Under the pieces are notes generated by a model, which saw only the letters and a list, made by a program, of their open reading frames with translations, was not told where the DNA came from and did no database searches. From NCBI RefSeq assembly GCF_000524195.1, contig NW_020170381.1, positions 801,678 through 865,677 on the forward strand: a stretch of DNA of 64,000 nt, in the 5' to 3' direction. Shown one piece after another: positions 49,601 through 61,400 of this stretch. The position numbers and the translations under genes were made by a program. The stretch comes from Echinococcus granulosus. Lineage: Eukaryota > Platyhelminthes > Cestoda > Cyclophyllidea > Taeniidae. The number at the start of each line of letters is the position of its first letter. The first letter of the stretch is position 1.

Positions 49601-52600
49601 GAGTAAAAAAGCATCGAGTGTAAAATTCTTTGTAAAAAACAGTATGCAAAGACATTCTTGAGTTCAAAAAACGCAATTTATACAGCAACTAATATCAACA
49701 CCAAGTAGGAAGGGTAAAGTGAACCGAAACGAGTTTTGGTTTGCAACACTGAAAAATAATAAAGTATTAACGACATGGATTGCTTTCTAATACAGATTAA
49801 CAACTAGTGATGCTGTATTAAACGAAGGTGGATTCTACCAGAGTACTTATTGCACTAAAAATAACTTTAATGCTTTAGCGCTTTTATAGTCCACAGTAAA
49901 ATTAAGTGATTTCCTTGAGTTCATTTACGCTTAACAGTTTTTGAAAGAATTTTGTGCAATTTGAATGGATGCTGTCAAAAAATTGTTAGCAAATTTCCTG
50001 AGAACACATTAATAATAGTAGTGTGCCGTTGTGTAAAGAGAATACAAAGAAAAGTACGTGAAAGTTAATTGATCCAAGCGCTTTGAACACGCTTCGCTCA
50101 CGTACGCCGGATACCAACGTTAGCTATTTAATTAATATCAGATTCTCTAAATCACTGATAAGCTTTCGGGATGTGAACACTTTTACATAATTTTGCCAGC
50201 TATTACATAAAGTATGGAACGACTTATCAGGAAACCAATCAATGATTAAACGAACAGATCCAAACTACTGGCTCTCTACAAAGTCGCCCAAAACATCTAG
50301 CCCCACTTATAAGAAAATTTAGCAATTGCATGTAAAATGAAAAAAAATACAAAATACGTATATTTGCGTTCGATTTACTAGATGAATTGTTACACAAAAG
50401 CAGTTACAGCGAAATAAATACTTGAGAAAATGACCTATAAAACGAGGAGTCAGTGAAAATAGCCTTGAGAACATGAAAAGACTCAATTTTTAGGAATATT
50501 GAAAGCTATGCGGCGTTCAGAATCCAATAGTTCATCTCACTCACTTTCAAGGAACCCAACCATTGTGCCATTGACACAAGGCTGTGGAAGTTGGAGCAGT
50601 GGAAATCGGCCACAAAATCCGAGCACGAGACTTACTCACCAAAATATGTTTGGGGACATTTAGGCTCAACATAGTAAAAAGTCAAAGTAAAAGTAACTTA
50701 AGCCAATGAAAACTCACAAAATCTCTTCTATACGTCGCTACTGTTCAGTAAATGCAGTGCAATGTGGTGGTAAAAGAGTAATCTACTAACAATTTTAGAC
50801 AGGTATCAAACTTTGGCGAACAACAATTGACGAAAAATAAGGAAATATATGCATGAGCTTTCCAACAAAACTCTCAATATAGGCACATAAATATTTGCGA
50901 GGCTTCAATAAGATGAAGTTGGACGATTTATTGAAGTCAGGTTAGATGTTTACAAAGCACAGAATAAACGGATCCAAAGACAAAGTGCATACAAGCTGGT
51001 GCGTTTTAAAGTAAAAATTACCTGAAATTACTGGGAGTTCTCCCATTCAAAAGATTTTCAATATGGAAATGCATAAAAAAAATCAGTACGCAACAACCTT
51101 AAATGCATCCACACACCGATTAGGCCCCCAGAAGATTAAGGCAACAAAAACAATCTGAATTTATTGTAGAATTTTCGAATTAAGGTAGCTGAAAGGTCAA
51201 TTTTTGTCACAGCTCTTACCAGGCAGCATGAAATGGCGGCATGATATACCCGATAAGAACTGGCACAAAAACTGAGATGAATTCTATCTTGAGAATCAAA
51301 ATTGTTTGCTACAAAATTTGTGCCAGGATAAAAAAGCTGCATAAAGGGATGAGAAGTACAACTTGCAATCAGGGGAAAGCAAACGAAGCATCGTTAACAC
51401 AGGCGATGACCGAAACCCCGCCCGAGGTTCTGATTTTAAAGCTAGCTAAGTAAAACAAATCAATTATTTGTTTATGTTTTTTACAAATAAGCGTAAAAAA
51501 CCACTCATAAATTTATTTAGCACGCTTAACTCATTAACAAACATTTGTTGGGTGGCTGCGAACAGGTGAGAATGATGTAAATGATTAGTTCCGGTCACGT
51601 ATTAGGGGGCTTGTTTTGTACGATTACATAGTGAAATTCTAAGAATAGAATAGTAACAGACTGCCTTAAAAATGCAATTGTGCGTAGTACTTGTTATTTT
51701 GTAGCTGTGGCGGCTCTAGCCTTCCCCGAAATTTATGCAAAGTCATTGTGCTCTGGGAGAACATACGTTACCAGGTGATCCAAGGACCACATAGCACAGT
51801 AAATGCACAACCGGCGAAGTCTCAAGTACTCACGTAGTTTGACAGCGTGGCGACTGAAATCACAACATCTCCCCTTCCGAGTGTTGCCCTCTGCAACCGC
51901 TTTAGCTAAATTAGCGCATTGGCCACTACAACGTAGTCGGTGCTTTAAAGCCATCCTTTAAAGCCATTTACAGATTAGTAATGTCGATAATTTTTTTGTG
52001 TGCCTTTAACCATAATGTCATTGATGCATCATGCCAATTTTGCTCACCTTGGAGGTTGTTGCTGCATATGAACTGTATTATTATGGAAAGTAGAAAAGCT
52101 GTCACAGTATTGACTTTTCGTGTTCAGGAAAGACCTGAGACGCTACACATGTTGTATGTCTTTCCTCCTCGTCACTTTATCGTATTTCACTAGTATAGAC
52201 ATAAAGAAGGTATTGCTTGTCCACTTAATTACCTTCTTCACATAGATATGGCAGACAGCTCCATAATGATGTAGCGCCCCGCGACTTCACTGAAGACGAC
52301 TGAAGACATAATACTCGGGCAGAATATATGTATTCGACATAGAGAAGGTGTTAGGGCTACTGGCATGACCCGAAGGCCAGCCCACTCGGAGAGGTACAAT
52401 GGCTAAGTCAATAGTGGTTATTTATCATACCTACCGTTAAACAAACCGCCAACGTATTAAAATAAACTTCCTTAAATGATTTGTATTTGATGTCGTCCCA
52501 ATTTTTAGTAGTATTCTTGCAGAACACGCGGCGGATGCTCTTCTTCTGTCACGCTAAGGCATAGTCATCAGTCGTAGAAGCCCGAGTATCTGTAGTTTTG

Positions 52601-54931
52601 GCTCAGGTTCGTTTGTTGCTCCTACCAATGCAGAGCCATGATTATTCCCTGCATTTGTGAAAAAAACTCATTGTGAAGAGTTGGGAGACTACTGGCACGC
52701 CACAGAGGTCATGCCACAGTGCAGAAGTACAACCAGCTGGAATTGATGGACCCACATGGCACTGAAACTACTAGTCCATGGTATTAATCACCCAAACACG
52801 ATGTAGTTGCCTTTTGGTATAATTTTATTGGATTACAAGAATTCACATGTAAAGCTGGCTTGAATACAAATTAAATGCACAAGTGTTGGTCAAATTAAAG
52901 GATTTTCATCTTAAACAAATAATTATTATATGCATTGTTTACCCTTTTCGAAAATTATGCTTGTTGATGAAATTTCAAAATCATTGTGATCACATATTTT
53001 AATGCCATTTTAACGATAGTACAAACTGTAATTATGAACACAAATTTCGCCATGTTACTTATATTTTTATTTAAAGCATTTCTGACCAATTTTCAAGTAA
53101 AGTTTACTGCATCTCCTAAATTTTTGTGCCCGGTATTTCCCCGTTTAATGAATTTATTATGAAATTTGCTAGGGTAAATTAGTTTGAAATACAATCAAGT
53201 GTGTTGCAATGCTATCGGCATATACCTTTTACCTTTTCGCATTTCAAATAAAGTGATTCAACCAAATGTATATCGAAGCGGGAGGAATTTATAAACAGCG
53301 ACCCCAAAAAGACACTTAATCCACTTATCTTTAGACGTTCACTCTAGACGTCACTATTTTCACTACAGCAAGTCGTTTGATAAGATGTCAACCCGCAGAG
53401 TTCATTTTCAGTTATTAGCAGCAATTTCTAATTTGAATAAATGACGTTTTTAACAAGAAGCCCATTCAAGAAAATTTTTTGCTTAATCCCTCTCCAATTT
53501 TAGAGCTTTTGACGTCGCGTATTGGACATAAATATTTTATTGTTAGATTCAATCCTCACACCTAAAATCGCAATAGGGTAAAGGGACATTTCAAAACCCC
53601 CGCTAGATGAGCTCTTTCAATGGTTAAGACATGTAAGCATATGCTCTGAATGCACTTTAGTTAAAATGCATAGTTGGTTCACCGCGCCTTAGTTATTTTG
53701 TCCAAGAGCTGCATTGTTTCCATAAGGTATCAGTTCTTATTTGTTTGAACCGCATGGCGTTATTACTTATTTTTTATTTGATAGGATGACCTTTTTGATC
53801 TTAAAAGTGGCTACTGTTATTTATTGGTACGGGGCTTACAGCGAAACGACTTCATAGATGCATTTATTTATATCGCCCCCAAGTCCCTCAAAACAGTAGT
53901 GAGGCAAAGCGATCTGGCAGAGCCCACGTTGCTGACGTACAAAAGAATTGGGAGGACATTAGCATGCTTCGAAGGTACTGGTGTAGGTAAAAAGCACTGT
54001 AGCCACTTGATAATTTTACAACTCTGTGCTTAATTACACAGGCAATTGAGCCTCTAGGTTTTACTTCTGCTCTGCGGCCTTCTGCACGATATTAACGCAT
54101 GTTCTTCCATACTATCTTAACTTATTACAACTTCATTGAAGGCTTGGGACCCCATAGTACACTCCGCACCCGCTGTCGTTAAACACAGTTTAACAAATTA
54201 TCAAATCACCACATATTGTCAAATCGAGACTCTTCTTTATTTAACCGAAAGTAATATTTGCATCCTTTCTTGCAGAATTATGCGCTGCAATTGGTGCTAC
54301 GTAGAAAATTTAAAACCTTATTAATCAAGGTATAATTAATGCAAGGCTCTAATGGACGCCCACATCAGTTCGTGATAGCGATGGATTTGCGTAAAGTATT
54401 TTTATGCAGCCAGTATTCATAAAAGCATGCGATTTTGCATAGATAAGAAGTTTCCTAGTTTGTATGAAAGGACTCATCGTTTTGGGTTCCTCACAGGCAA
54501 GTTTAGTTTTGCCGGATGCTCGAAAAGAGCAGAACTGCAACAAGAAGATGCATTTGTTTGATAATTCTAGGTTCCTCTTCGCACGAAATTGAAGATAGTC
54601 TCGCACATTAAAAAAATACTTATGCATCAAAGTCCTTGCCTTAGGGCATTATCTTCACAATAATCAAAACGCAGAAATGAAGAATAGCAGCGAGGCATAA
54701 ACGAGTCATGTTTCCAATTGAAAGCGTTTATAGAAAGTGCTAGAAAAGGGACCTGCCATGCCGGTCTCGGCAGGCCCCCTGTCACCCAACTAGGGAAGGA
54801 AGAGGTCTAACCAAGTTTACGTGACCCTCTCCCTCATGAATCGAAGTTGGTCTGTCACAGCAACCTGCAAGCGCGCTCTCATCTCGGCCATTCTGAGTAT
54901 GCCTTTTACATTAATGTAATTAGTCGAATAA
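40684..54931. other. Gene-poor AT-rich region, right part
   Basis: No gene is supported. GC-richer islands occur at about 41740-41960, 42360-42860 (C/T-rich, with a short TCG/TCA trinucleotide run near 42520-42543), 46970-47300, 51700-51960 and 52500-52780. They look like decayed dispersed repeats because no splice-bounded coding frame or domain could be recognised. A 20-bp perfect palindrome (AATTAACTAAT/TAGTTAATT) lies at 49290-49309. A hairpin-forming GGACCTGCC...GGCAGGCCC lies near 54750-54776. One LTR-like element copy is annotated at 52270-52430. Confidence 0.4.
52270..52430 (-). repeat. LTR-like element, copy F (inverted orientation)
   Basis: The reverse complement carries the family blocks in order: GAGTGGGCTGGCCTTCGG, CATGCCAGTAGCCC, ACACCTTCTCTATG, TACATATATTCTGCCCGAG, TATTATGTCTTC and the terminal GCGCTACA. 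The 5' part is degraded after about 52410. Confidence 0.75.
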
Positions 54932-55516
54932 TTGCTCAAGCATGATTGGCTGAGCTCTAAGAGTAGATGTAACGTTGTGCGCGCAGCATTTTGCCTTATC
55001 CCTTTTTGCGTTTTTGACATTAACCAAGCTTATGCTATCATTATCGTCGTCATAACTATGGGGTTTTTCCAATTAAGATGTTTTTGTAAACAAATACGGG
55101 AGGAAAAGTACCGCGTCTTAGTAACAAAGGACCTTCAAAAACGAATATCTTATTTTTCCATGTCCTGTATTGTGTCGATTTTTATAAATCTTTTCCTTGG
55201 AATAATCGCCATGCTGATAAGCTTAAGAGCGCATCGTCTGTTAAATCCGCAGGTGACCGATCTGCGGGACGAAGGCTCAACCTCCTGGCTGGTAGCCGAG
55301 TCGCGCTTCCTCCAAGCCAAGCGGCTCCGAGTGCTAGCGTTCGTGCTGAACTGCTGCGGCATAGTGCTCACTATGTGCGGTATAATTCTGCTTCTGATGT
55401 ACTTTGGCACAAAGCCGGAACAGAGGACCTCCATCCTGGACGTGATCGCCTCTTTCACCCAGTGCAAAACTGCCTTCCATCCCGCGTTAGCTCGCACTCC
55501 AACTCCTCAGTCGTAG
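54932..55516 (+). CDS. Two-helix membrane protein, CD225/dispanin-like layout
   Basis: The frame ends at a TAG (55514-55516) and reads through two hydrophobic helices. Helix 1 is about 55159-55224 (core IVSIFINLFLGIIAMLISL), followed by a polar loop of about 45 residues. Helix 2 is about 55336-55395 (core VLAFVLNCCGIVLTMCGIIL). The order N-LGIIA-helix, then a loop ending A-SRFLQAKRLR, then a second helix resembles CD225/dispanin proteins such as IFITM and PRRT relatives. The characteristic cysteines and residues are only partly matched, so the family is an inference. Codon use is clearly GC-richer from 55250 onward, as in a real exon, and an acceptor-like TCCGCAG occurs at 55246-55252. The N-terminal part before about 55080 may be intron or UTR. 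Candidate poly(A) signals follow at 55820 and 55925. Confidence 0.45.
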   Translation: MLKHDWLSSKSRCNVVRAAFCLIPFCVFDINQAYAIIIVVITMGFFQLRCFCKQIREEKYRVLVTKDLQKRISYFSMSCIVSIFINLFLGIIAMLISLRAHRLLNPQVTDLRDEGSTSWLVAESRFLQAKRLRVLAFVLNCCGIVLTMCGIILLLMYFGTKPEQRTSILDVIASFTQCKTAFHPALARTPTPQS

Positions 55517-55819
55517 CACTGACCTTTCCCACTTCTACTACTGCTACAATGTGTGCAATTCCCCATGTTTGTGCTGTCAACTCTGTCTGACCGAATTTTC
55601 TTCCCAGTTGTCTACATATCCATTTATGTATTACAAATACTTTACAAACTGTCAGCTTCCGTAATCTGTTAAATTTTCATGAGTAGAATGTTTATTACGC
55701 TCGGATCATTTACGCCACCGAAAGTAGTTAAATTCTCTCCTTCGATTTAAAGGCATCCCAATGCAGAAAAGGAAAATCTCGACCGCATACAAAAAAGTGA
55801 CTGCTGACATAATTATTTT

Positions 55820-55825
55820 AATAAA
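55820..55825 (+). promoter_or_regulatory. Candidate polyadenylation signal AATAAA
   Basis: Lies about 300 bases after the stop of the two-helix membrane protein frame, in AT-rich sequence. A second AATAAA occurs near 55925. The assignment rests on position only. Confidence 0.35.
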
Positions 55826-56611
55826 ATAGGGATTCACGAGGTCTATAGAAATTTCTACCATTTTTCGGGCCGGTAGATCGGATGATTAGATAGTTATAGC
55901 CCCTTGACTTAAATCCTGATATAAATAAAAGACCGACAGGTTATACGGAATATTCTCACGTGTATACACAGTTAAGTGTTACATTTTAAGACTACTTAAT
56001 TTCGTTTATTTCCTAAAATTCGGAGCATTTAAGGTAGACACAATGCTGCATGAATGCTCAACAACAAATTTAGCAAATAAATCCGCATTCTAGCCACCTT
56101 GCAATCACTAGATTAGACAAGCTTATGAAACCGAGGGGAGTGAATGCCACTATAAAACTGGTAGAACACACATGTTGTCATAAAAAAGAGTGACTAAAGG
56201 GCCGCAAACCATTTGATTACTTTGCCAGACAATAATTAAACCATTCGCTCATGAATCGAGAATATATCTATTAGTTGAAAAAATAAATCTACACCAGCTG
56301 GTGTAAGTGTGCCCCAGGTCTTAAAGCACAAATGCGCAGAAAGTACCTATCCGGAGGGTTGACCTTGCCTCAGACATTCCAGTGATGAAACATAGCTGCT
56401 CAGAAAGGAAAATGGCGTTTCAAAGCAATGTAACAATGACTTCATCAAGATTTTGGCATAGTAGATGCATAGCTCTAACACAAATTATAAAATGGTTCGC
56501 TAATACGTTCTAAAAATGAATATTAGCACTTAAGTCTGCCAGCTTACATGCCGCAAAATCATGTAATCTAAAAGTGTTAACTGCAATATATTAATTGCTT
56601 AGGGGCTCCGC

Positions 56612-56743
56612 CATTGCACCTTTGCCAGGTCGTCTGGCCTCCGGGCCACACCAGCAGTCCCAATTCCTTCTATACGTCGACAGTTACACATTCTGTCCTA
56701 GTAATGTTTTCGCTCGTCTTCAGGGATGTCTCGGGACGCAGCA
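56612..56743 (+). repeat. LTR-like element, copy G (partial, decayed)
   Basis: Retains GGTCGTCTGGCCTCCGGGCC, AGCAGTCCCAATTCCTTC, ACATTCTGTCCTAGTAATG, CGTCTTCAGGGATGTC and TCGGGACGCAGCA, in the same order as copies A and B. The 5' third is missing or unrecognisable. Confidence 0.6.
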
Positions 56744-57247
56744 TTAACTGAATTGATAGGTTATAATTGTGATGTAAGAGAGCGTTTGAAATAGTTTATT
56801 TCCATATTTGACAAATACCTAGCAAACCGTATCATTGTTTCTATTTATTACCCCATATTTTATTTGTTTATTTGATTTTTATCGCGCAAGTTACTTTGAC
56901 TTCATTTGAAATATGGCGAACCGATTAGGCTAGGCAGGTTTTTGGGCGCCCCAAGTCTTCCATGTAAGGAGGGTGGCTGGGAGGCAATGGACAACCGGGA
57001 AACGATGCTGCAGAGTGGGAAAACAAGTCGCGGAGCCTAAAGAGCCCATAAAAATAAGCACAGTTTAAGTAGGAAAATGAATCACTACAGCTTCCTATTC
57101 CAATTATTTGTTGTTCCGATGCTGAGCAAAAATGGTCTCAAACAAGAAAAAAACGCCAAAAAATCCTAAATCTCTTGTAATTCAGTCAGATCGTGAGTGA
57201 ATAATTTTACTCTGATCACGCCGTCGTGATTTGCTAGTCTACTTAAC

Positions 57248-57445
57248 TGTAATACGATAGTGGTTTATCCCTCGGTTCTGGTGAGGCGCCACTTTTGTAC
57301 TTCGAATTAGCCCCCTTGTACCTCGCTAGGTGGGCTGGCCTTTTGGGCCATGCCAACAGCCCAGACACCTTCTCCGTGCTGAATATATATATTCTGCCCG
57401 AGTATTTTGTCTTCTTTCGTCTTCAGGGGGTCCCGGGACGCTACA
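57248..57445 (+). repeat. LTR-like dispersed element, copy B (with target duplication)
   Basis: A 198-bp copy, the same length as copy A and differing from it at only a handful of positions. It starts TGTAATACGATAG and ends GGGACGCTACA, and is flanked by the perfect direct repeat TAAC at 57244-57247 and 57446-57449. The low divergence between A and B implies fairly recent activity. Confidence 0.88.
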
Positions 57446-57644
57446 TAACTGTGCAGGAAATTCAGTAGTCGCAAGTAGTACTTACATACTGAAGCATGGT
57501 CTTCGTGCTATGTTAATGGCCTCTTGGTAACTCTGTCTATTGGCGACATTTATTCTTTCATGCTACCGTAGCTTTCTAAGTCTCCTCTGAGCTCTTAAGA
57601 AGTCATTATGGTATGACAGAAAACACATTACTGATATACAGATG

Positions 57645-57835
57645 TGTAATACGATGGTTGTTTATCTCTCAGTTTTAAGGGGAGCCACTTTTGACTTGAC
57701 CTTTATACCACGCCGAATGGGCTAGCCTTTGGGCAAGGCTAGTAGCCCAAATGCCTTTTCTGTGCCGAATATATTTACTCTGCTCGAGTATTATGTCTTC
57801 TTTAGTCTTCAGGGGAGACTTTGGACGCGGCCTCA
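57645..57835 (+). repeat. LTR-like dispersed element, copy C
   Basis: Full-length but diverged copy in the same orientation as copy B and 200 bases after it. It starts TGTAATACGATGG and carries AGCCACTTTTGACTTGACC, GAATGGGCTAGCC, CTAGTAGCCCAAATGCC, GCCGAATATATTTACTCTGC and TCTTCAGGGGAGACTTTGGA. The terminal GCTACA is mutated and no target duplication is obvious. Confidence 0.75.
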
Positions 57836-58427
57836 TGTATCATGGCCCAAAGTATGGGCGGCTGAGCATGTGTGTAATCTACGGAATATTAAATACCCGC
57901 GTAGTCGAACACAAAACTTAATACTACACTGCCTCGGCTCGTTACAACTCCCGAGAGGACCCGGTGCACAAAAATATTTCAGCAGCATTTCCAGTGTATT
58001 TTTAGCCATTTAAACTGCCTACCAATTTTAAAACTTGCTAATAAATAGTAAAGTAACAAAGACAGTGCATTTGGTTGAGAGAAGTCCCAAATATGATTAA
58101 AACTATATACAAATGTTTAAGGCCTTTGGAGGTTGACGATTTTAAAAGTCACGAATCAAGTGCATGCCTAAGCGCGTTCCCCTGCAAGATATACCATGGC
58201 ATAATTTTGTGTGCATTTAGCAGAGTTATTACCACGTATTTTACAATTGAAATAACAATAAACATCAATATGCTCCAAAAAGTGCTGCCTGGCGGTACTT
58301 AACCAGCTCTTTGACCAGCACACGAATTTGCCAAAAATCATTTAAGCGCTCTCAGTGCAAAGACCTTAAACCTTTCGTATTTTTGCAAGATTTAAAATTG
58401 GTGAACTTGTTTAACTAGTCTAAATTA

Positions 58428-61400
58428 ATGGTAAATCAGGTGGGAGTTGATTGGTGTCATTGTAAGGTCCTCGACATTTTCGGCTCAATGGGTTCGTGTT
58501 CTAACGTTGGGTTATTTTTGGCAAATGAGAAAAAGGACTTTCTTGCCCAGTACATGTACCTCACATTTTCTAAGTTTAGTGCAACGAAATGCCTCAATAT
58601 AATTGGAACATCTCTCAATCAGGGTCCCTCAAGTGATTCCGTATTTACAAATACTCAAATCAGTCTTTGTTGCTGCATTACAGCAGCTCGATTAGTACTG
58701 AAGTATTTTATGCTTTACCATTGGTAAAAATGCTAGATCCCGTGTCATTATTACTTTCGGAAGTCGAATCTTGCTACGCTTCTCTTCACTGAACTGAGTG
58801 GAGATCGTGTTTTACCAAACCTTTCAAATGACACAGTTATGTCTTTCCTTTCTAACCACCTTCTAGAATCCTATTTGTAGTGTTCTGCTTAATTTTATCA
58901 AAGGCGACTTTAACCAGGTCTGTATGTACTCTTCGCGAATATTACAGTGGTTACCATACTGGAATGTGGATCTATCACCTTGTGCATCTGTATTGTTAAT
59001 TGCGCTCATGCCACTTTTTAGTGCCTGAATGACGCATTATACGTATATTTTAGGAAGAGTTTTGATGATGTTAAATATTTAGATGGATCTAATACCGTTA
59101 ACTTTCGAGGTATTAAGATAGTCCTGAGATCTCTTCGCAACTACGCCCATACTAACGCGGGTCTCACTACCAATGACAAAGTTTTCGCGTTGATCTCTGA
59201 AATGGCTGATCATGTATGCGTAAGTACTCGGTTGATCCAGTGTATGATACACTGCTTTCATTGAAGCTCATTTGTTTCGTCATGTATGTCATATCTTTAC
59301 CTTTTTCACTTAATTTTCACGTTGACAACTTATTTTTGAGATTACACGTGCAGTTTTTTTCTAGATGGTAATCTTTGGCTTTTACTATGAATTACTTGAA
59401 GTTGGTAGGTATCTTACAGACCATTCACTATTAGCCGAACAAAGGGCTCTACGACATTTCGAGGTTTTGGGATGCTACTACTGTAATTTGGGAAGTTTTT
59501 GTTATTTCTGATGGGAAATCTTCGATCTTTGATGAACTTGATGTCTAAATGTCATCATGATGACTAAACGAATGAATTGCTTGATTTATTGTAGGAAAAC
59601 TTAACCATATTAGATATTCGCATGGAATTCGAAGAAGTATGTGACTTGATATGCATGTTTGCTGGAAGTGAACTTTCCCTCATGAAGGATTATCAATCTG
59701 AGAAATCTTTGGAACTTGAAAATCGTCGCATTCGTATGTTCCATTCTTGTGTAACATTTTAGTTATAGATTCAGGCAATGAGTTTCACGACAATTATAAG
59801 CTGAAGTTAGTAAAAAGACTGATTTCTGATAGTGTAAGACCCTCGTTTGTGACTGAGGTGACGCGTGCTATAACAGAAGCTTGTGCATCAACGAAATTCG
59901 CGGATGCTCCATGCACATTTTCATTTTCTGGGAAAGCGGAAACGAATGGTTCTCTCCAGTTCGTATTGCTTTATATGCACTATTTTACCTCGGCATCTTT
60001 TGGGAAGTTTTTAACTCCGGATGTTCCCATTACTAATGAATCGGCTGACCGAACGCAGGCCACCGTCTCAACTGCCTGTACAGCCTGGCTTTCCTCCGTC
60101 GGGGCTGCTGTTGGATTGCCGACCTCTGGACTCCTTTTGAGTTCGGTATGGTGTCCTCTATTTGAGTCAATTTTTGTTTGACGATATTTTAGGTTGAAAA
60201 CATCTCACACATTATCCTTGACAGGCACTATTTTTCCCTTATATTTTAGTCTAGCATTTACCTACACGATCCTAGAACTTTAAAAATACAGTCCAATTAG
60301 GTAAATGCTAATTTAGCTAATGTTTAAAGAGATTGCTTTATAATTGTCTGTGATAATAAAAAGAGCATCATTATGTTACGGGGCTAGGGTAATGTGTTCT
60401 TCCGTTTATGTCATAGTTGTTCCAGTAATCAAAGGAGATCCTTCTCATATGCTCACTAATTTTCATTTGTACCTAATGCCTTTTGCACTCATGTAAATGA
60501 TTGCTTTTATAGAGCGTCAGACATTTATGCGAAATCGTCCTAGACAAACTTTTACCGATGACTCTTGCTTTTGTGATGTCATCTGATGCAAATCACGGAG
60601 AGTCTTTCGCTGATATAGTTCTCGCATTGTTCAATCCCTTGATTAACTTCTTCTCGGGATTTACTGAAAACGTGAATCTGCAAAAGTCTGGTCTAGCACG
60701 CCAGATTGTCAATATAATGGTAGGCAAAGAACATTTCTCCTGTGCCAATGGCGCTCAAAAGTACCTCGAGAGGATGTCTATAGCAATTGCCGACATTCTG
60801 GTGCTTCGAACGCTCTGCGAAATCCTGTGCTCAGTGCTTCAGGATAACAATCAGACCATAGTAAATGGAAGATCATCTAACGTAGTTGACTTCCTCGAGG
60901 AAATGTAGGTTCTGCATTAATTTTGTTCACGTTGGATAAAACTCGTGTTAACCGTGATCAGACCTGTAAAAGTCCTATTGTTGTGTATTTATTCGTTTTT
61001 TATGTAGATTGAGGACATTTATTCCGCGTCGTGCTTGTTTGTCTTGGGAACTCTTGATCGCATGCATTAAATCGGTATTCATACTTCGTGCTTTGTATGC
61101 TTTGAACTTTAGCAAAATATAACGTAAACTTGAGCTACCTTTTCAAATAACACCCAAGTTTTAGCTGTTTTGCAGCGTGCATCGGTTATCAAACTACAGT
61201 TGGTTAGAATGCAAAAATAAGTCTTTTCTTCAAAATATATTTATGCTCAACTTTTTTGTAGAGTGCTTACTTTGACTCAATTTGGGAAGCAGTTTGACTC
61301 AATCGTTCGTCAGCTTGCGGACCGCATTACAGAAGTGGCCATTCAGCACTCCAAATTTGTTTGTAATGACTCTTCTTCATATCAGCCTGTTGAAAAGCTA

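Larger units (their letters stand above)
55517..58427. other. Intergenic region with clustered repeat copies
   Basis: Holds the presumed 3' UTR of the membrane protein gene, with AATAAA at 55820-55825, and three copies of the LTR-like element at 56612-56743, 57248-57445 and 57645-57835. A degenerate tRNA-like patch (GGCCGGTAGATCGG...GACTTAAATCC) is visible near 55868-55918. No coding exon was recognised, although upstream exons of the next gene could be hidden here. Confidence 0.4.
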
